From Spirochaetaceae bacterium (lineage in GTDB: Bacteria; Spirochaetota; Spirochaetia; Treponematales; Treponemataceae), in contig JAGARR010000022.1 in NCBI GenBank assembly GCA_017622135.1, positions 1 to 56,244 on the forward strand: 56,244 nucleotides of DNA. Reading direction: 5' to 3'. Below are positions 47,709 through 56,186 of the stretch, piece by piece. Made by a program: the position numbers and the translations under genes. The notes under the pieces were generated by a model. That model made no database searches and was not told the origin of the DNA. It saw only the letters and a list, made by a program, of their open reading frames with translations. Numbering within the stretch: the first letter of the stretch is position 1; every line of letters begins with the position of its first letter.

Positions 47709-49421
47709 ATGGATCAGATGGAAGTGGAAAAGAATGTTGCCAAGAAGGAAAACATTCAGACACAATTGCAGGAAGAGACCCTCAAAAGCTTTGAGTCTCT
47801 TGAGGAAGGACAGTTAGTAGACGGTATCGTAGTTCAGGTTACCCCTGAGTATGTGTATGTTGATGTAGGTTGCAAGTCAGAGGGAAAGATTTCTACCAAT
47901 GAATTCACCGAATTGCCAGAAGTGAATGATACGGTGTCCGTTGTACTAGTAATGAAGGAAAATAAGCATGGTGAGGTTATCGTTTCCAAGCAGAAGGCCG
48001 ATGTAAAGCAGCTGTGGAAGAACCTACGCCAGGCATTGAATGATAAGACACCTGTCGATGGTACCATCGAGAAGGTGGTGAAGGGTGGATATGATGTAAA
48101 CCTTGGTAGCGGTATCAAGGCATTCCTGCCCATCAGCCAGTCCGACAGCCAGAAGGTGGAGAAGGCAGAGAAGCTGCTGGGGCTTACCAGCAAGTTCTAT
48201 GTGGAGCGTCTCTACAGCGACAACAAGGCTAATGTGGTGGTCAACCGCCGCAAGTACCTTGAGGAGTCCATGGAGTCCAACCGGGAGGCATTCTTCAACG
48301 ATGTGTCCATCGGTGACACCGTAAAGGGTACCGTCAAGAGCTTCACCAGTTTCGGTGCCTTCATCGATTTGGGGGGCTTTGACGGACTGCTCCACATCAA
48401 CGACATGAGCTGGGGGCATGTGACACGTCCCAAGGACTTCGTGAAGAAGGGACAGGAAATCGAGCTGAAGGTTATTCGTCTTGATCCTGAGGAGAAGCGC
48501 ATCAACCTCTCCCTGAAGCACTTTACCGAGGATCCTTGGCTGCATTTTGAGGACAAGTATCATGTGGAAGACAAGGTGACCGGCACGGTTACCAAGCTTA
48601 CTGACTTTGGTGCCTTCATCGAGCTGGAGGAGGGCATCGAGGGACTGGCTCACATCAGTGAGTTCTCCTGGGTGAAGAAGGTCAGCAAGGCTTCCGACAT
48701 GGTGAAGATTGGCGACAAGGTGGAGTGCATGGTGCTGGGTTACGATATCCAGGCTGGCCGCGTTTCCTTGGGATTGAAGCAGGTGACTGACAATCCTTGG
48801 AACTCCATTGCCGAGAAGTATCCTGTGGGTACCCGCCTTACCAGAAAGGTTGTGAAGGTGACCAATGCTGGTGCCTTCGTTGAGCTGGAGGAGGGAATCG
48901 ACGGATTCCTCCATGCCGATGACCTTTCCTGGACAAAGAAGGTGAAGCATCCTGGTAGCGAGTTGTCCGTTGACCAGGAGATTGAGGTGGTGGTTATCGA
49001 GAGTGATTCCGAGAATCACCGCATCCGCCTCGGCGTCAAGCAGCTTTCTGAGGATCCATGGCAGCAGTTCTGTGCCACCTACAAGCCTGGTTCAACACTG
49101 GAGGGTGAGGTTGTTTCCATCGCTGACTTCGGTATCTTTGTCCGGGCACCCGGTGGTATCGAGGGATTGGTGAATAAGTCCAACCTCAGCGAGAGCCGTG
49201 AGGAGACCTTCGAAGAGGCGGTGAAGAAGTACAACGTGGGCGACAAGATTAACGTGTACGTGGTTGATGTGAACCCCGACAAGCAGAAGGCCGCCTTCTC
49301 TGTGAAGGAGTTCAAGCGGAAGCAGCAGCGGGATGAGATTTCCCAGTATATGTCCTCTGTTGATGATGACAATGATGGAGCTTTCACCCTTGGAGATCTT
49401 CTGAAGAATAAGAATAACTAA
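47709..49421 (+). CDS. rpsA: 30S ribosomal protein S1
   Basis: S1 binds mRNA and helps recruit it to the ribosome. The 570-residue product has six S1 repeats of the OB type, each with GAFIDL, GAFIEL or GAFVEL-like cores: for example SFTSFGAFIDLGGFDGLLHI, KLTDFGAFIELEEGIEGLAH, KVTNAGAFVELEEGIDGFLH and SIADFGIFVRAPGGIEGLVN. The first two repeats (residues about 35-180) are more divergent, as usual. Weak SD (AAGGG). Length matches full S1, so this organism has the standard mRNA-binding protein despite the leaderless-type promoters seen elsewhere. Confidence 0.96.
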   Translation: MDQMEVEKNVAKKENIQTQLQEETLKSFESLEEGQLVDGIVVQVTPEYVYVDVGCKSEGKISTNEFTELPEVNDTVSVVLVMKENKHGEVIVSKQKADVKQLWKNLRQALNDKTPVDGTIEKVVKGGYDVNLGSGIKAFLPISQSDSQKVEKAEKLLGLTSKFYVERLYSDNKANVVVNRRKYLEESMESNREAFFNDVSIGDTVKGTVKSFTSFGAFIDLGGFDGLLHINDMSWGHVTRPKDFVKKGQEIELKVIRLDPEEKRINLSLKHFTEDPWLHFEDKYHVEDKVTGTVTKLTDFGAFIELEEGIEGLAHISEFSWVKKVSKASDMVKIGDKVECMVLGYDIQAGRVSLGLKQVTDNPWNSIAEKYPVGTRLTRKVVKVTNAGAFVELEEGIDGFLHADDLSWTKKVKHPGSELSVDQEIEVVVIESDSENHRIRLGVKQLSEDPWQQFCATYKPGSTLEGEVVSIADFGIFVRAPGGIEGLVNKSNLSESREETFEEAVKKYNVGDKINVYVVDVNPDKQKAAFSVKEFKRKQQRDEISQYMSSVDDDNDGAFTLGDLLKNKNN

Positions 49422-49441
49422 GTTTTGTTTCGGTGGGCGGA

Positions 49442-50986
49442 ATGAATTCTGAAACTTTTGAAATAGACAGACTCAAGACGCTCATCGAAATAAATTCTTT
49501 GATTAGTTCCAATAGCCTTGACTTTGACGCATTGTTGATTCATATCCTTGAGTCGGCAATGCGTCTTGTTGAATGCGAGTCATCTTCCCTGTTTCTGCCG
49601 GATCAGGGGAATACTGTCTTGAATTTCAGGATTGCCTTGGGGCCTGCTGGTTCCAAGGTTATGTCCATTCCCGTAGACATCAACAACAGCATTGCTGGAT
49701 GGGTTTTCAAAAACAACGAGAGTCTGATTGTGGATGATGTCCAGGCAGATCGTCGTTTCTTTCCGACGGTACAGGATAGGACTGGCTACAAGACAGAAAA
49801 CATGATTGCCATTCCCCTGCGGGCACGGAATTCCTGTGTTGGTGTTATCCAGCTCATCAATAAGGTATATGGACAGAAGTTTACCCAGGCTGACCTGAAC
49901 GTTCTGGAGTTTTTAGGTACCCAGGCTGGCATCGCCTATGAGGTGGCTGATAAATTCAAGAGTGTGCAGGAGGAGAATTCTCTGCTGCGGAACACTCTTG
50001 ACTCGGGGGTTGGATACCATACCTTCCTGGCCAATAGTTCTGTGATGCTGGATCTGGTGAATACTCTAAACGAGGTGGCCCAGACGAATATCTCCGTACT
50101 GATTCTCGGAGAGAGCGGGGTGGGAAAGGAGCTCTTTGCGGAGCAGTTGCACCTGAAAAGTGATAGATCGGACAAACCCTTTGTTCGGGTGAACTGTGCG
50201 GCCTTGTCTCCCCAGTTGCTGGAGAGTGAGCTTTTTGGCCATGTGAAGGGAGCCTTTACCAATGCAGTAAGCAATCGCACTGGGCGGTTTGAGGCTGCCG
50301 ATGGGGGAACCATCTTCTTGGACGAGGTGGGAGAGTTGCCGCTGGACCTTCAGGGGAAGCTGCTGCGCGTTTTACAGGCAAAGAGCTTTGAGAGGGTGGG
50401 TTCCAGCGAGACCATTTCGGTTGATGTTCGTATTGTGGCTGCCACAAACCGTGACCTTGAGGCTATGGTACAAGATGGCACGTTTCGGCAGGACTTGTTC
50501 TACCGACTGAACGTATTGCCCCTCCATGTGCCACCCCTGAGGAACAGAAAGGCTGATATCGAACCTCTGGCAACCTTTTTCTGCCACAAGTTCAGTGGTG
50601 AGGTGAAGAAGAATTTTGTGGGTTTTTCCGAGGATGCCCTGAAGACTCTCCATGCCTATTATTGGCCGGGAAATGTCAGGGAGCTGGAGAACACCATTGA
50701 GCGGGCCTGTGTGTTGGGGAAGCCACCCATCATCAGGGCCGATGACCTGCGTCTGCAGTCCACTGGGATAACAAGCCAGCCTGGAAGCCAGCAGAGTGAC
50801 ATCGTGTATGACCTTGATTTGAGCGGTGACGACCGGTCTTTGAAGACTGCCGTCAACAAGTTCAAGAGGGCATATATAACCCGCATCCTAGAAGAAACCT
50901 CATGGAACCAGACGGAGGCGGGAAAGATTCTAGGAATTCAGCGGACCTATGTATCTCGTTTGTTGAACGAGCTTCATATCCGTTAA
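49442..50986 (+). CDS. GAF-AAA+ transcriptional activator of the sigma-54 (NtrC) family
   Basis: About 514 residues: an N-terminal GAF domain (about 15-170), an AAA+ domain (about 200-430) with Walker A LGESGVGKELFAEQ, the L1-loop motif ELFGHVKGAFTNAVSNRTGR, Walker B GGTIFLDEVGELPLDLQGKL and the VAATNRDLEAMV sensor I region, then YYWPGNVRELENTIERAC and a C-terminal Fis-type helix-turn-helix (NQTEAGKILGIQRTYVSRLL). No receiver domain, so the GAF domain is the likely sensor. The L1 loop reads GAFTNA where GAFTGA normally contacts sigma-54. ATG 49442 chosen; a GTG at 49433 is in frame. No -12/-24 promoter was identified in the window. Confidence 0.92.
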   Translation: MNSETFEIDRLKTLIEINSLISSNSLDFDALLIHILESAMRLVECESSSLFLPDQGNTVLNFRIALGPAGSKVMSIPVDINNSIAGWVFKNNESLIVDDVQADRRFFPTVQDRTGYKTENMIAIPLRARNSCVGVIQLINKVYGQKFTQADLNVLEFLGTQAGIAYEVADKFKSVQEENSLLRNTLDSGVGYHTFLANSSVMLDLVNTLNEVAQTNISVLILGESGVGKELFAEQLHLKSDRSDKPFVRVNCAALSPQLLESELFGHVKGAFTNAVSNRTGRFEAADGGTIFLDEVGELPLDLQGKLLRVLQAKSFERVGSSETISVDVRIVAATNRDLEAMVQDGTFRQDLFYRLNVLPLHVPPLRNRKADIEPLATFFCHKFSGEVKKNFVGFSEDALKTLHAYYWPGNVRELENTIERACVLGKPPIIRADDLRLQSTGITSQPGSQQSDIVYDLDLSGDDRSLKTAVNKFKRAYITRILEETSWNQTEAGKILGIQRTYVSRLLNELHIR

Positions 50987-51002
50987 TATGTAAGGAGCAA
51001 AT

Positions 51003-51695
51003 ATGACTGAAAAGAATACAGAAGAGAAGAAGACCTTGGCCGATACTGTCGGTGGTGTTCTGACAAAGTATCGTGTTTTCTTTCTTTGTGTGATTGTTGG
51101 CCTCATTGTGGTGGCTGTAGCATGGGGAATCATCTCTTACGTCTCCAGTTCTTCCCACATGAAGGGGCTGGATCAGTTGGACGCCATCATGCACACCTTG
51201 TCCAAGGAAGCATCTGCGGCAAATGATGAGGCTGGAGTGGACGCTGCCCGTGAAGTTGCCCTGCCGCAAGTGTTGGAGCTGGCGGCCAAGAACAAGGGAA
51301 TGATAGTGGGGCTTCGTGCCAATATGGCTGCTGCCGAGCTGTATTTCAGCCAAGGGAAGTGGAGCGAGGCCCGTGACTGCTGGCTTGAGGCGGCTGCAAC
51401 TAAGGATGCGGGATATACGGCACCAGTTTGCTACTACAATGCGGCGGTCTGTTCCGAGGAGCTTTCCGATGCGGATGCGGCAATTAGCTACTACGAAAAG
51501 GTCCTGTCCAGCGGTGAGTGCGAGTTTGAGCCCCACGTGCTTTTCAGCCTCGGTCGTCTAAGTGAGGGCAAGGGTGATTATGTCGCCGCCTCTGAAAATT
51601 ACTTGAGCCTGAAGGATCAGTATCCTTCTGATGCCTGGACAAATCTGGCCGAGTCTCGGCTCATTGCCCTCCGTGCAGAGGGAAAGATTCAGTAG
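51003..51695 (+). CDS. Membrane-anchored TPR protein (YfgM-like)
   Basis: The 230-residue product has a short charged head, one membrane helix (about 25-48, VFFLCVIVGLIVVAVAWGII) and a periplasmic TPR domain (about 75-225; MAAAELYFSQGKWSEARDCW, CYYNAAVCSEELSDADAAIS, LFSLGRLSEGKGDYVAASEN). This is the layout of YfgM, a SecYEG-associated chaperone helper, but the assignment rests on architecture only. AAGGAGC lies upstream of the ATG. It starts 16 bp after the activator gene. Confidence 0.75.
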   Translation: MTEKNTEEKKTLADTVGGVLTKYRVFFLCVIVGLIVVAVAWGIISYVSSSSHMKGLDQLDAIMHTLSKEASAANDEAGVDAAREVALPQVLELAAKNKGMIVGLRANMAAAELYFSQGKWSEARDCWLEAAATKDAGYTAPVCYYNAAVCSEELSDADAAISYYEKVLSSGECEFEPHVLFSLGRLSEGKGDYVAASENYLSLKDQYPSDAWTNLAESRLIALRAEGKIQ

Positions 51696-51730
51696 GATAG
51701 TTATTTTTGCGGCCTTTCGATAAAAGTGTC

Positions 51731-51759
51731 TTGCAAAAAGAGAGCCGGCAAGGTATCAT
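51731..51759 (+). promoter_or_regulatory. Promoter of the 51767 lipoprotein gene
   Basis: TTGCAA (51731-51736), 17 bp, TATCAT (51754-51759), ending 7 nt before GTG 51767. Confidence 0.55.
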
Positions 51760-51766
51760 CTTTAGT

Positions 51767-52459
51767 GTGAGAAAAATACTGATGATGGCTTGCTGGCTTT
51801 GTATTTTTTGCCTTCTTTCCTGTGGCATGGATACTTTTTATTATCTTGATCCTCCCATCTCCATAGAATTTATAGATGAGGCGGAAAGCTCCAGTGAGGA
51901 TCCGAGTATACATTATGTCTCCTTTCTGACATCATCAAATGCAGATGGCAGTGATATCTTCCAGGGAACCAGTGTCTATTACATGATATACAACAACCCC
52001 AGTTTGCTGTTGTCTGACAAGACTTCCATCGAGAATTTGAACGAGAATAATAGTGATCAAGGCATGAACCGACTGATTCAATGGGGATACCAGGCTCTGA
52101 CCACCAGCCAAAGCAGCACGGTGGACTTGGTTCCCAGTTCAATGGGCATCGCTGAGGTGAGCATCCGTCTTTATAATGAGGATGGAAATCCTGCGGAGGT
52201 ACGAATTGACGGAATTGATAAGGGTGTGCCACTGCGAGCCTTTGAAAACAAGACCTTCTCCTTCGATGAAAATGCACAGGAGGACTCTATTTATTCCGTT
52301 CCCCGGGAAGGGGAGAGCGATGTGCGGTTTAGTGCTGGCTATTCCACTGCCACCTGGTACGTGGCCTTGTACGCCGTTTCCACGGGGATGAGTCCTTCCC
52401 TGACACCGGTCTACAGCCAGGTGACCTATCTCGGCTCTCTGGCAATTACCCCCAACTAA
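51767..52459 (+). CDS. Lipoprotein, function unknown
   Basis: About 230 residues. The chosen GTG start gives MRKILMMACWLCIFCLLSC, a compact signal with a good lipobox (LLSC); the longer upstream frame (from 51707) would put a polar tail before it. The mature part has alternating acidic and Ser-rich segments and beta strands (VSIRLYNEDGNPAEVRIDGI, ATWYVALYAVSTG). No family recognised. The promoter -10 ends 7 nt upstream, so leaderless translation from GTG is predicted. Confidence 0.7.
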   Translation: MRKILMMACWLCIFCLLSCGMDTFYYLDPPISIEFIDEAESSSEDPSIHYVSFLTSSNADGSDIFQGTSVYYMIYNNPSLLLSDKTSIENLNENNSDQGMNRLIQWGYQALTTSQSSTVDLVPSSMGIAEVSIRLYNEDGNPAEVRIDGIDKGVPLRAFENKTFSFDENAQEDSIYSVPREGESDVRFSAGYSTATWYVALYAVSTGMSPSLTPVYSQVTYLGSLAITPN

Positions 52460-52566
52460 ACAAAAAGCCCTCCGCCAACGGATTTTACTGGAGGTTGCTT
52501 GTCCCCGCACACCAGTCTCATCAGCCACGCAGCAGCTGGAGAACGCCACTCCGTGGCCTTGTGAAA

Positions 52567-53517
52567 TCAGAGCTCAGCCACGGGGATGTGGTAGACGCTG
52601 CCGCAGTTGTGGCAGATGACCTCCAGGGGATCGGGGCCGTTCCTCTTCATGTCCTCCACCTCATCCTTGCCCAGATTCCGTATGGCGGCAAGATATCGCT
52701 CCCGGGAGCAGGGGCAGTCGAAGATGATGTCCCGCTCCAAAGCTACGGCGGGCTTGAAGTCCCGGAAGAGGCCGTAGATGATGTCGTCCCGGTCGCCGCC
52801 CTCGGAGAACCACTGGCCGTAGGAGGGGGACGCTTGGAATGCGTGCTCCACTGCCTCGGTGATTTCCTGCTCGTAGGCCAACCGCTCCGACAGCTCCTTG
52901 CCGGAAAGCCCTCCGATGGCGGGCATCTTCTGCAGGAACATTCCTCCGGCACCAACCACACGTCCCTCCTTGTCGAACTGGACGCTGGTGTTGAAGGCGG
53001 TGTAGATTTGCTCCGACTGGGCGAAGTACCAGGTGAGATCCTGGGAGATGTTCCGGTGCCTGATTTCCACCGAACCGGTCTGGGGCTCCCGTGCCCCCTC
53101 GCTGAAGCGGGAGACGGTGACGGTGCCGGGGCCGAAGAAGGGTGCGAGGTCCCAGCTTTCCAGGGGCTTGTCCAGGGGGATGGGATCCTGCAGCAGATAG
53201 CCCCTGACGGTGCCGGTGCTGTCGGCCTCGGTGGAAAAGCCGGCTGCCGGTCCGTTGGTGTCGTAGCGGAAGGTGAGGCGGCCGCGGCCCTTCATGGTGG
53301 GAATCATCAGGGCGGTGGACAGGCAGGCTTGGCCGAGAACCATGGTCTCCAGAATGCCCAGCTGGTGGTTTGCACGCATCTGGTTTACAAACCGGGTGCC
53401 ATGGAAGAAGGCTCCACGGAAAAGGCCGTCTGCCATCACGAATACGGACATGCCGTCCTTGTGGATATGGTCAAGGTGCTCCAGCAGGTGCTGGTCTTGA
53501 ATCTGTGCTTTGATCAT
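52567..53517 (-). CDS. hslO: Hsp33 redox-regulated chaperonin
   Basis: Hsp33 is a cytoplasmic holdase activated by oxidation. The ~316-residue product has the N-terminal ligand-binding fold (LGILETMVLGQACLSTALMI, GRGRLTFRYDTNGPAAGFST, RGYLL) and the C-terminal zinc redox switch: Cys268 and Cys270 in FDCPCSRERY, and Cys302 and Cys305 in VICHNCGSVY (CxC-CxxC, all four present). ATG 53517 is 6 nt from a TATAGT -10, so a leaderless transcript is predicted; the AAGGAG nearby lies between -35 and -10 and would not be in the mRNA. Confidence 0.92.
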   Translation of the reverse strand: MIKAQIQDQHLLEHLDHIHKDGMSVFVMADGLFRGAFFHGTRFVNQMRANHQLGILETMVLGQACLSTALMIPTMKGRGRLTFRYDTNGPAAGFSTEADSTGTVRGYLLQDPIPLDKPLESWDLAPFFGPGTVTVSRFSEGAREPQTGSVEIRHRNISQDLTWYFAQSEQIYTAFNTSVQFDKEGRVVGAGGMFLQKMPAIGGLSGKELSERLAYEQEITEAVEHAFQASPSYGQWFSEGGDRDDIIYGLFRDFKPAVALERDIIFDCPCSRERYLAAIRNLGKDEVEDMKRNGPDPLEVICHNCGSVYHIPVAEL

Positions 53518-53523
53518 ACGAAT

Positions 53524-53552
53524 ACTATACTCCTTTTTAGTCAGGGTTGCAA
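53524..53552 (-). promoter_or_regulatory. Promoter of hslO
   Basis: TTGCAA (53552-53547), 17 bp, TATAGT (53529-53524) on the minus strand, 6 nt from the start codon. Confidence 0.6.
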
Positions 53553-53695
53553 TCACGAGCATTTGCGAAGCCCTGCTCCGCCCCTGTGTCCAGATACAGC
53601 TCCCTTCCTTGACTTCATGGAGCATTCCTACTATGTTTAAAGTGCCGCCGGGGACTTGTCATTGTATATGGAAGCCACGGGGCAAAGGATTTTGA

Positions 53696-54142
53696 ATGTC
53701 TAAGAAGATTTATGTAGGAAACCTCAGCTACAACACCACTGAGGATGGACTTTTTTCTGTTTTTTCCCAGTTTGGCAAGGTGGATTCCGCCATGGTGATT
53801 CGGGATAGGCTCACCGACCAGTCCCGGGGCTTTGGCTTTGTGGAGATGGAGCTGGAGGAGGCAGCCCAGGAGGCCATCGCTGCTCTGAACGGCCAGATGA
53901 TTGACGGCCGCCGTGTACGGGTGAATGCGGCGGAGGAGCGGAGCCAGGGATTCCGTCAGGGGAATGCTGGTGGATTCCAGCACGAGGGTGGATTCCGGGG
54001 TGACGGGAGACGAGGCCGCTTTGGCGGCGGCACCCGAGACGGCGGTTTCCGCAACAGTGGGGGACGGCGTGGGGGAGCCCATCGCGATTCCGACCGTTCT
54101 TGGGGGAGCTACCGAGGAGATTCCCAGGACTATTCATACTGA
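53696..54142 (+). CDS. RRM-type RNA-binding protein with Gly/Arg-rich tail
   Basis: A 148-residue protein. Residues 3-80 form one RNA recognition motif: RNP2 IYVGNL, RNP1 RGFGFVEM, and the AIAALNGQMIDGRRVRVNAA end. The C-terminal ~65 residues are Gly, Arg, Ser and aromatic-rich (for example GGFRNSGGRRGGAHR), typical of bacterial glycine-rich RNA-binding proteins that respond to cold or other stress. The RNA target is not known. SD AAAGGA 7 nt before the ATG. Divergent from hslO. Confidence 0.9.
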   Translation: MSKKIYVGNLSYNTTEDGLFSVFSQFGKVDSAMVIRDRLTDQSRGFGFVEMELEEAAQEAIAALNGQMIDGRRVRVNAAEERSQGFRQGNAGGFQHEGGFRGDGRRGRFGGGTRDGGFRNSGGRRGGAHRDSDRSWGSYRGDSQDYSY

Positions 54143-54251
54143 CCGGTGGCTCCGTCCTTCGGATGATGGGGATGGCGGTGGTCTGTGGCGCAACAGGGTT
54201 TCAAGGAGCCTGCAACTCACAGTGTTTTAACCTGCTCCCCATCATTCTCCC

Positions 54252-54280
54252 TTGCCATGAAAAAATGATTACATTATATT
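54252..54280 (+). promoter_or_regulatory. Promoter of the DUF368 gene
   Basis: TTGCCA (54252-54257), 17 bp, TATATT (54275-54280), ending 7 nt before ATG 54288. Confidence 0.6.
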
Positions 54281-54287
54281 TCAGTAT

Positions 54288-55124
54288 ATGGAATTTATTA
54301 GACTTATTGGAATCGGCATGATTCTGGGAGTGGCCAATGTGATTCCTGGCGTGTCCGGCGGAACTATGGCGGTGGTGTTCAACATCTACGACCGCCTTAT
54401 CAGTGTCATCACCCTGAACGTAAAGAAGATTGTCAGCGAATGGAAATTCATCCTTCCCCTTGCAGCGGGCATTGTCCTTGGAGTTATCCTGTTCAGCAAG
54501 GTCATCACCTTCCTGTTCCAGAATTACCCTGTGCAGACAAACTGGTTTTTCATCGGAATCATTCTGGGAAGCATCCCCATGATTCTGAAGCGGATGCTGG
54601 TGGCCAGCAGAAGCAACACTGGCAGGAAGGGAATTCCCCTGTCCGTCATTGTGTGCTGCCTTGTTGCCCTTGGGGTGATGGCGGTGATGACCTACCTTGA
54701 GGTCTCCGATGCCGGCGCTCCCATCCAGACGGAACTGACTCCCGTTCTGGCGGTAAAGCTGGTGGTGGGCCTTGCCTTCGGTACCATCGCCATGATTATT
54801 CCCGGCATCTCCGGCTCCTTTTTGATGCTGGTGGTGGGCATTTACAGCACCGTCATTGCTGCCATCTCGGACTTAAACATTCCGCTGCTGGTTCCCGCTG
54901 TCATTGGTGGGCTTATTGGGCTTTTGGGTGGCGCCAAGCTGGTGCGGTTCCTGATGGCACGGGTGCCGGCCCAGACCTACGGTGCCATCATGGGACTGGT
55001 GCTGGGCTCCATCTTGGTGATTTTTCCGGGATTCGGTGGATTTTCCACGGTGGCCACCTCCCTGCTTGCCGCAGCGGTGGGCTTTGTGGTGTCTTTCTTT
55101 GCCGGGCGGGAAAGGATTGAATAG
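54288..55124 (+). CDS. DUF368 membrane protein, undecaprenyl-phosphate translocase (PopT family)
   Basis: DUF368 proteins have been shown to recycle undecaprenyl phosphate across the inner membrane for wall and surface glycan synthesis. The 278-residue product starts with the family signature GMILGVANVIPGVSGGTMAV, has a repeated half (VVGLAFGTIAMIIPGISGSF) as in the two-fold family fold, and about eight membrane helices. The GVSGGT and GISGSF motifs are the two inverted re-entrant signatures. There is no Shine-Dalgarno site; the -10 ends 7 nt upstream. The DUF6194 gene begins 1 nt after its stop. Confidence 0.9.
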   Translation: MEFIRLIGIGMILGVANVIPGVSGGTMAVVFNIYDRLISVITLNVKKIVSEWKFILPLAAGIVLGVILFSKVITFLFQNYPVQTNWFFIGIILGSIPMILKRMLVASRSNTGRKGIPLSVIVCCLVALGVMAVMTYLEVSDAGAPIQTELTPVLAVKLVVGLAFGTIAMIIPGISGSFLMLVVGIYSTVIAAISDLNIPLLVPAVIGGLIGLLGGAKLVRFLMARVPAQTYGAIMGLVLGSILVIFPGFGGFSTVATSLLAAAVGFVVSFFAGRERIE

Positions 55125-55125
55125 A

Positions 55126-55581
55126 ATGGAGCCTGGGCAAATATTGGACTGGTGTCTTTCCTCTCTTGACGGAACGGTACTCGTGGACAGCTGGGGGGAA
55201 AGGGGCATATTTTACAATCCCGGCCACGTGCTGAGGCGTGGTGTGTATGTCCTGACCGTCAAGGAAAAGGATGGCGACAATGACAGGGCTTCCAATCTCA
55301 ACAGGGCGGAAGCCTTCCGTGTGAATCTGGGGGTGAGGAAAACCACCTTCCAAAGGATGTTCGGAAAAGTCCCGGCTCGTCCAGCTGCGGGTTGTGTTGT
55401 GGACATGAATTTTGATTTTACTGTTTTTGATGAAATCATCCCCCATCCTGTCTACGCATGGATGGGTTGGATTAGCGTACTCAATCCGTCGGAGCATACT
55501 TTTAACCTGCTGAAGCCGCTTGTTCAGGAGGCATACGAATTTTCGGTCGAGAAATTCAAGAAACGAAAAGTCCTTGAATAG
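55126..55581 (+). CDS. DUF6194-family protein
   Basis: A 151-residue soluble protein that matches the DUF6194 pattern: LRRGVYVLTVKEKDGDNDRA, SNLNRAEAFRVNLGV, PARPAAGCVV, DFTVFDEIIPHPVYAWMGW and LNPSEHTFNLLKPLVQEAYE. The start at ATG 55126 lies 1 nt after the DUF368 stop, so translation is probably coupled. Function is unknown; the ~60 bp that follow show no gene. Confidence 0.85.
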   Translation: MEPGQILDWCLSSLDGTVLVDSWGERGIFYNPGHVLRRGVYVLTVKEKDGDNDRASNLNRAEAFRVNLGVRKTTFQRMFGKVPARPAAGCVVDMNFDFTVFDEIIPHPVYAWMGWISVLNPSEHTFNLLKPLVQEAYEFSVEKFKKRKVLE

Positions 55582-55657
55582 CGTCTTTTCAGGTATATTT
55601 TATGTGACTCAATGCTAGTTGTTCAGGTCGTTTAGTTCTTTCCATAATCCATGAGTC

Positions 55658-55936
55658 TTAGGCTGGGGTTCTTGCCCGTGCAAGGGCATCCAGCAAGGTT
55701 TCCATCAGGGGGAAGGACTCTGGGGTGAGGCTGGCAAGGTTGTCGTATTCAGTGTGGAGGAGTCGCCAGGTCATGGGCAGCTTCTCCTGGACCTGATAGG
55801 GCTCCAAGGGCTTGATCTTCCTAGCTCCCGTCTCCTGGCTCTGGGTGCTCTTCACGACGGCAGCGGCAAGGCCGGGGTTCTGCTTGAGCTCCCGCAGGTA
55901 GGAGGCCGCCTCGGTTCGGGACGAGATCACTGCCAT
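55658..55936 (-). pseudogene. Fragment of unknown protein (C-terminal piece)
   Basis: A 92-residue minus-strand reading with codon use like neighbouring genes: SSRTEAASYLRELKQNPGLA, YQVQEKLPMTWRLLHTEYDN, ESFPLMETLLDALARA. It looks like the helical end of a larger protein. Upstream in this frame is a TAG; a second frame (to about 56080, NSLRNVAACTKFLLETMGRL) could be the preceding part after a frameshift. The IS3 element starts just beyond. I do not recognise the family. Confidence 0.35.
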
Positions 55937-56186
55937 CAGGGAGCAGTACGGGGACTAGGGAAGGGGGAGGTCTGTTTTAGGGAGGACTCCTTGGCTGCAA
56001 GCCGCCCCATGGTTTCCAGAAGGAACTTGGTGCAAGCGGCAACGTTCCTTAGTGAATTACCGTATGCAATCATGGTTCCCACTAACTCCAATAGTCTAAG
56101 AACTATAATGAGCCCATAAAACCACACAATAAAAGGAGAAGGATTAAGGTGTAAACAGCCGAAAGAAAAAGCAAGGTGGTTTACAG

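Noticed and set aside
53530..53546. AAGGAG as ribosome binding site of hslO.
   Set aside because: It lies between the -35 and -10 boxes, 13 nt or more from the ATG, and would not be in the mRNA if the promoter is right.
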